Source of the DNA: Clostridiales bacterium
GTDB lineage: Bacteria; Bacillota; Clostridia; Lachnospirales; WQUN01
Length of the DNA stretch: 6,203 bases
NCBI GenBank assembly: GCA_031269415.1
Contig: JAISZF010000199.1
Span: 1 to 6,203 of the forward strand
Reading direction: 5' to 3'
Notes under the pieces: generated by a model
The model's input: the letters and a program-made list of their open reading frames with translations, nothing else
Database searches by the model: none
What the model was told of the DNA's origin: nothing
Program-made: the position numbers and the translations under genes
Part shown: piece after piece, positions 6,101-6,203 of the stretch
How the letters are laid out: each line of letters starts with the position of its first letter
How positions within the stretch are numbered: position 1 is the stretch's first letter

Positions 6101-6107
6101 ATCCTAT
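6095..6107. promoter_or_regulatory. Operator-like inverted repeat over the antitoxin ribosome binding site
   Basis: ATAGGA-A-TCCTAT is a perfect inverted repeat with six-base arms and a one-base centre. The same half-site ATAGGA also occurs at 6085-6090. Three half-sites at the antitoxin start codon fit an autoregulatory operator, which antitoxins of this type usually have. Binding is inferred only. Confidence 0.4.
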
Positions 6108-6131
6108 ATTCTTCTTTAAAGTTCAACCTGA

Positions 6132-6203
6132 TTAAGCAATATACTTAACCATGTCTACCACTTTCGGCTGTAACGACCAGCCACTATCGCCTAATGTATA
6201 AAT
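6132..6203 (-). CDS. C-terminal end of an unidentified protein (partial, cut by window edge)
   Basis: The first minus-strand frame entering from the right edge is open for 23 codons and ends in TAA at 6132: IYTLGDSGWSLQPKVVDM followed by VKYIA. The other two minus frames stop within a few codons. The composition (a GDSGW turn, then an amphipathic helix) looks like a real protein end, but the stretch is too short to name a family. It would lie upstream of the antitoxin remnant in the same orientation, 35 bases from its ATG. Chance openness over 72 bases cannot be excluded. Confidence 0.4.
   Translation of the reverse strand: MYTLGDSGWSLQPKVVDMVKYIA

Noticed and set aside
6124..6126. TTG at 6126 as start of the antitoxin
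   Set aside because: The SD-like AGG abuts the codon with no spacing. ATG 6096 has AGGA at five bases and gives the expected short N-terminus.

Overview
The window looks like a chromosomal segment from an anaerobic Firmicute, most likely a member of the Clostridia. This rests on purine-rich Shine-Dalgarno sites ahead of every intact gene, a TTG start with a perfect SD, a Firmicute-style YebC (HSKF instead of HSKW near the N-terminus), a GDPD-like lipoprotein of a type I associate with Clostridia, and a secreted multi-CBM41 pullulanase typical of gut or fermentative starch degraders. The assignment is an inference from protein style; no marker gene is present.

Layout from left to right. Positions 1-2150 (minus) hold the first 716 complete codons of a type I pullulanase that runs off the left edge. 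I followed this frame codon by codon and found no stop or frameshift. It has a signal peptide, three CBM41-like starch-binding repeats, a beta-rich linker domain, CBM48 and the start of the GH13 catalytic domain, and it is cut exactly at the family motif NWGY. Positions 2151-2493 are non-coding and carry a probable promoter and a leader of about 240 bases. Positions 2494-4050 (minus) encode an M32 (Taq-type) metallocarboxypeptidase with all the family motifs and an unusual C-terminal tail. A 63-bp divergent intergenic region follows, with overlapping back-to-back -10 elements. Positions 4114-4929 (plus) encode a lipoprotein of the PI-PLC/GDPD-like phosphodiesterase superfamily. It converges, with one base between the stop codons, on yebC (4931-5674, minus).

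Upstream of yebC, 5717-6096 (minus) is a decayed toxin-antitoxin locus: an AbrB/MazE-type antitoxin broken by a one-base frameshift, followed by a PIN-domain toxin reduced to its first strand and last few residues. Operator-like repeats sit at the antitoxin start. The last 72 bases are probably the 3' end of an unidentified minus-strand gene.

The intact genes do not form one pathway. Pullulanase acts on extracellular alpha-glucans, M32 trims peptides inside the cell, the lipoprotein probably acts on a phosphodiester at the cell surface, and YebC is a regulatory or translation factor. I see no convincing intact novel system; the most informative structure is the toxin-antitoxin ruin next to yebC.
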